From NCBI GenBank assembly GCA_002890585.1, contig MIQB01000118.1:1-5551 (forward strand): DNA of 5,551 nucleotides, written 5' to 3'. The notes below the pieces were generated by a model. That model saw only the letters and a program-made list of their open reading frames with translations, made no database searches and was not told the DNA's origin. The position numbers were made by a program, and so were the translations under genes. This DNA comes from Tannerella sp. oral taxon 808. Its GTDB lineage: Bacteria > Bacteroidota > Bacteroidia > Bacteroidales > Tannerellaceae. Every line of letters begins with the position of its first letter. Within the stretch, counting starts at the first letter, position 1. This document shows, piece by piece, positions 5,455-5,551 of the stretch.

Positions 5455-5551
5455 CGAAACTTGCCACGTTTTTGCCTTTGCACGGCGTGCAAGCCTCGAA
5501 ACTTGCCACGAATCATAAATTACATGCGTGTCTGTTATGAAACTTGCCACG
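5455..5551. repeat. Three regularly spaced copies of (C)GAAACTTGCCACG, running off the right edge
   Basis: The 13-14 bp unit is found at 5455-5468, 5497-5510 and 5539-5551, so the period is 41-42 bp. The two intervening stretches are each 28 bases and unlike each other. The first contains a perfect dyad TTGCAC-GGC-GTGCAA (5478-5492). The unit is too short for a CRISPR repeat. The last copy ends exactly at the window end, so the array may continue. On the minus strand the unit reads CGTGGCAAGTTTC. Confidence 0.85.

Noticed and set aside
5302..5550. 82-codon minus-strand frame at the right end
   Set aside because: It consists of the repeat array read through in frame plus antisense of the ccsA end, with no start context or domain.
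5455..5551. CRISPR array
   Set aside because: The repeat unit is only 13-14 bp, just three copies are seen and no cas gene is present, so the regular spacing is reported as an unclassified repeat.

Overview
The window carries most of a respiratory ammonifying nitrite reduction locus: a tetraheme quinol dehydrogenase nrfH (in two displaced pieces), the pentaheme nitrite reductase nrfA, and the two-protein system II cytochrome c maturation machinery, a ResB/Ccs1-like protein and a CcsA heme exporter. A beta-barrel outer-membrane protein lies next to nrfH. The gene order nrfH-nrfA-ccs1-ccsA, the NrfA with an N-terminal membrane segment, the lack of Shine-Dalgarno sequences, a TAnnTTTG-type promoter box and the aromatic-ended beta-barrel all point to a member of the Bacteroidota. 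The GC-rich coding sequence and the repeat-rich intergenic regions suggest a Tannerella/Porphyromonas-like Bacteroidales, but I cannot fix the genus by eye.

Layout: 1-179 (minus) holds the first 59 codons of nrfH, with membrane anchor and heme 1. Positions 180-383 are intergenic, with a candidate promoter, a dyad and a striking pair of oppositely oriented heptamer arrays. Positions 384-1229 (minus) are the C-terminal 281 codons of a beta-barrel protein that lacks its N-terminus. At about 1226-1235 the sequence switches abruptly to the C-terminal 130 codons of nrfH on the plus strand, with hemes 2-4. nrfA (1699-3216), ccs1 (3217-4476) and ccsA (4559-5344) follow on the plus strand. The last 207 bases are non-coding and end in three regularly spaced copies of a 13-14 bp repeat.

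The main unexpected result is that nrfH is split into two halves pointing in opposite directions. The two halves add up to one normal four-heme NrfH with only about 7 codons missing. The simplest reading is that the native order was beta-barrel gene - nrfH - nrfA - ccs1 - ccsA on one strand, and that a block of about 1.25 kb, from inside the beta-barrel gene to inside nrfH, has been turned round. This could be a real inversion (a mutation or an on/off switch) or a chimera from DNA amplification or assembly; the window alone cannot decide. The second notable structure is an approximately 80 bp imperfect inverted repeat that flanks nrfA-ccs1 exactly. It belongs to an interspersed repeat family and supplies the stop codons of nrfH and ccs1.

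Functionally, NrfH would take electrons from menaquinol and pass them to NrfA, which reduces nitrite to ammonium with six electrons outside the cytoplasmic membrane. Together they bind nine c-type hemes, which explains why a dedicated Ccs1-CcsA heme delivery and ligation pair sits in the same operon.
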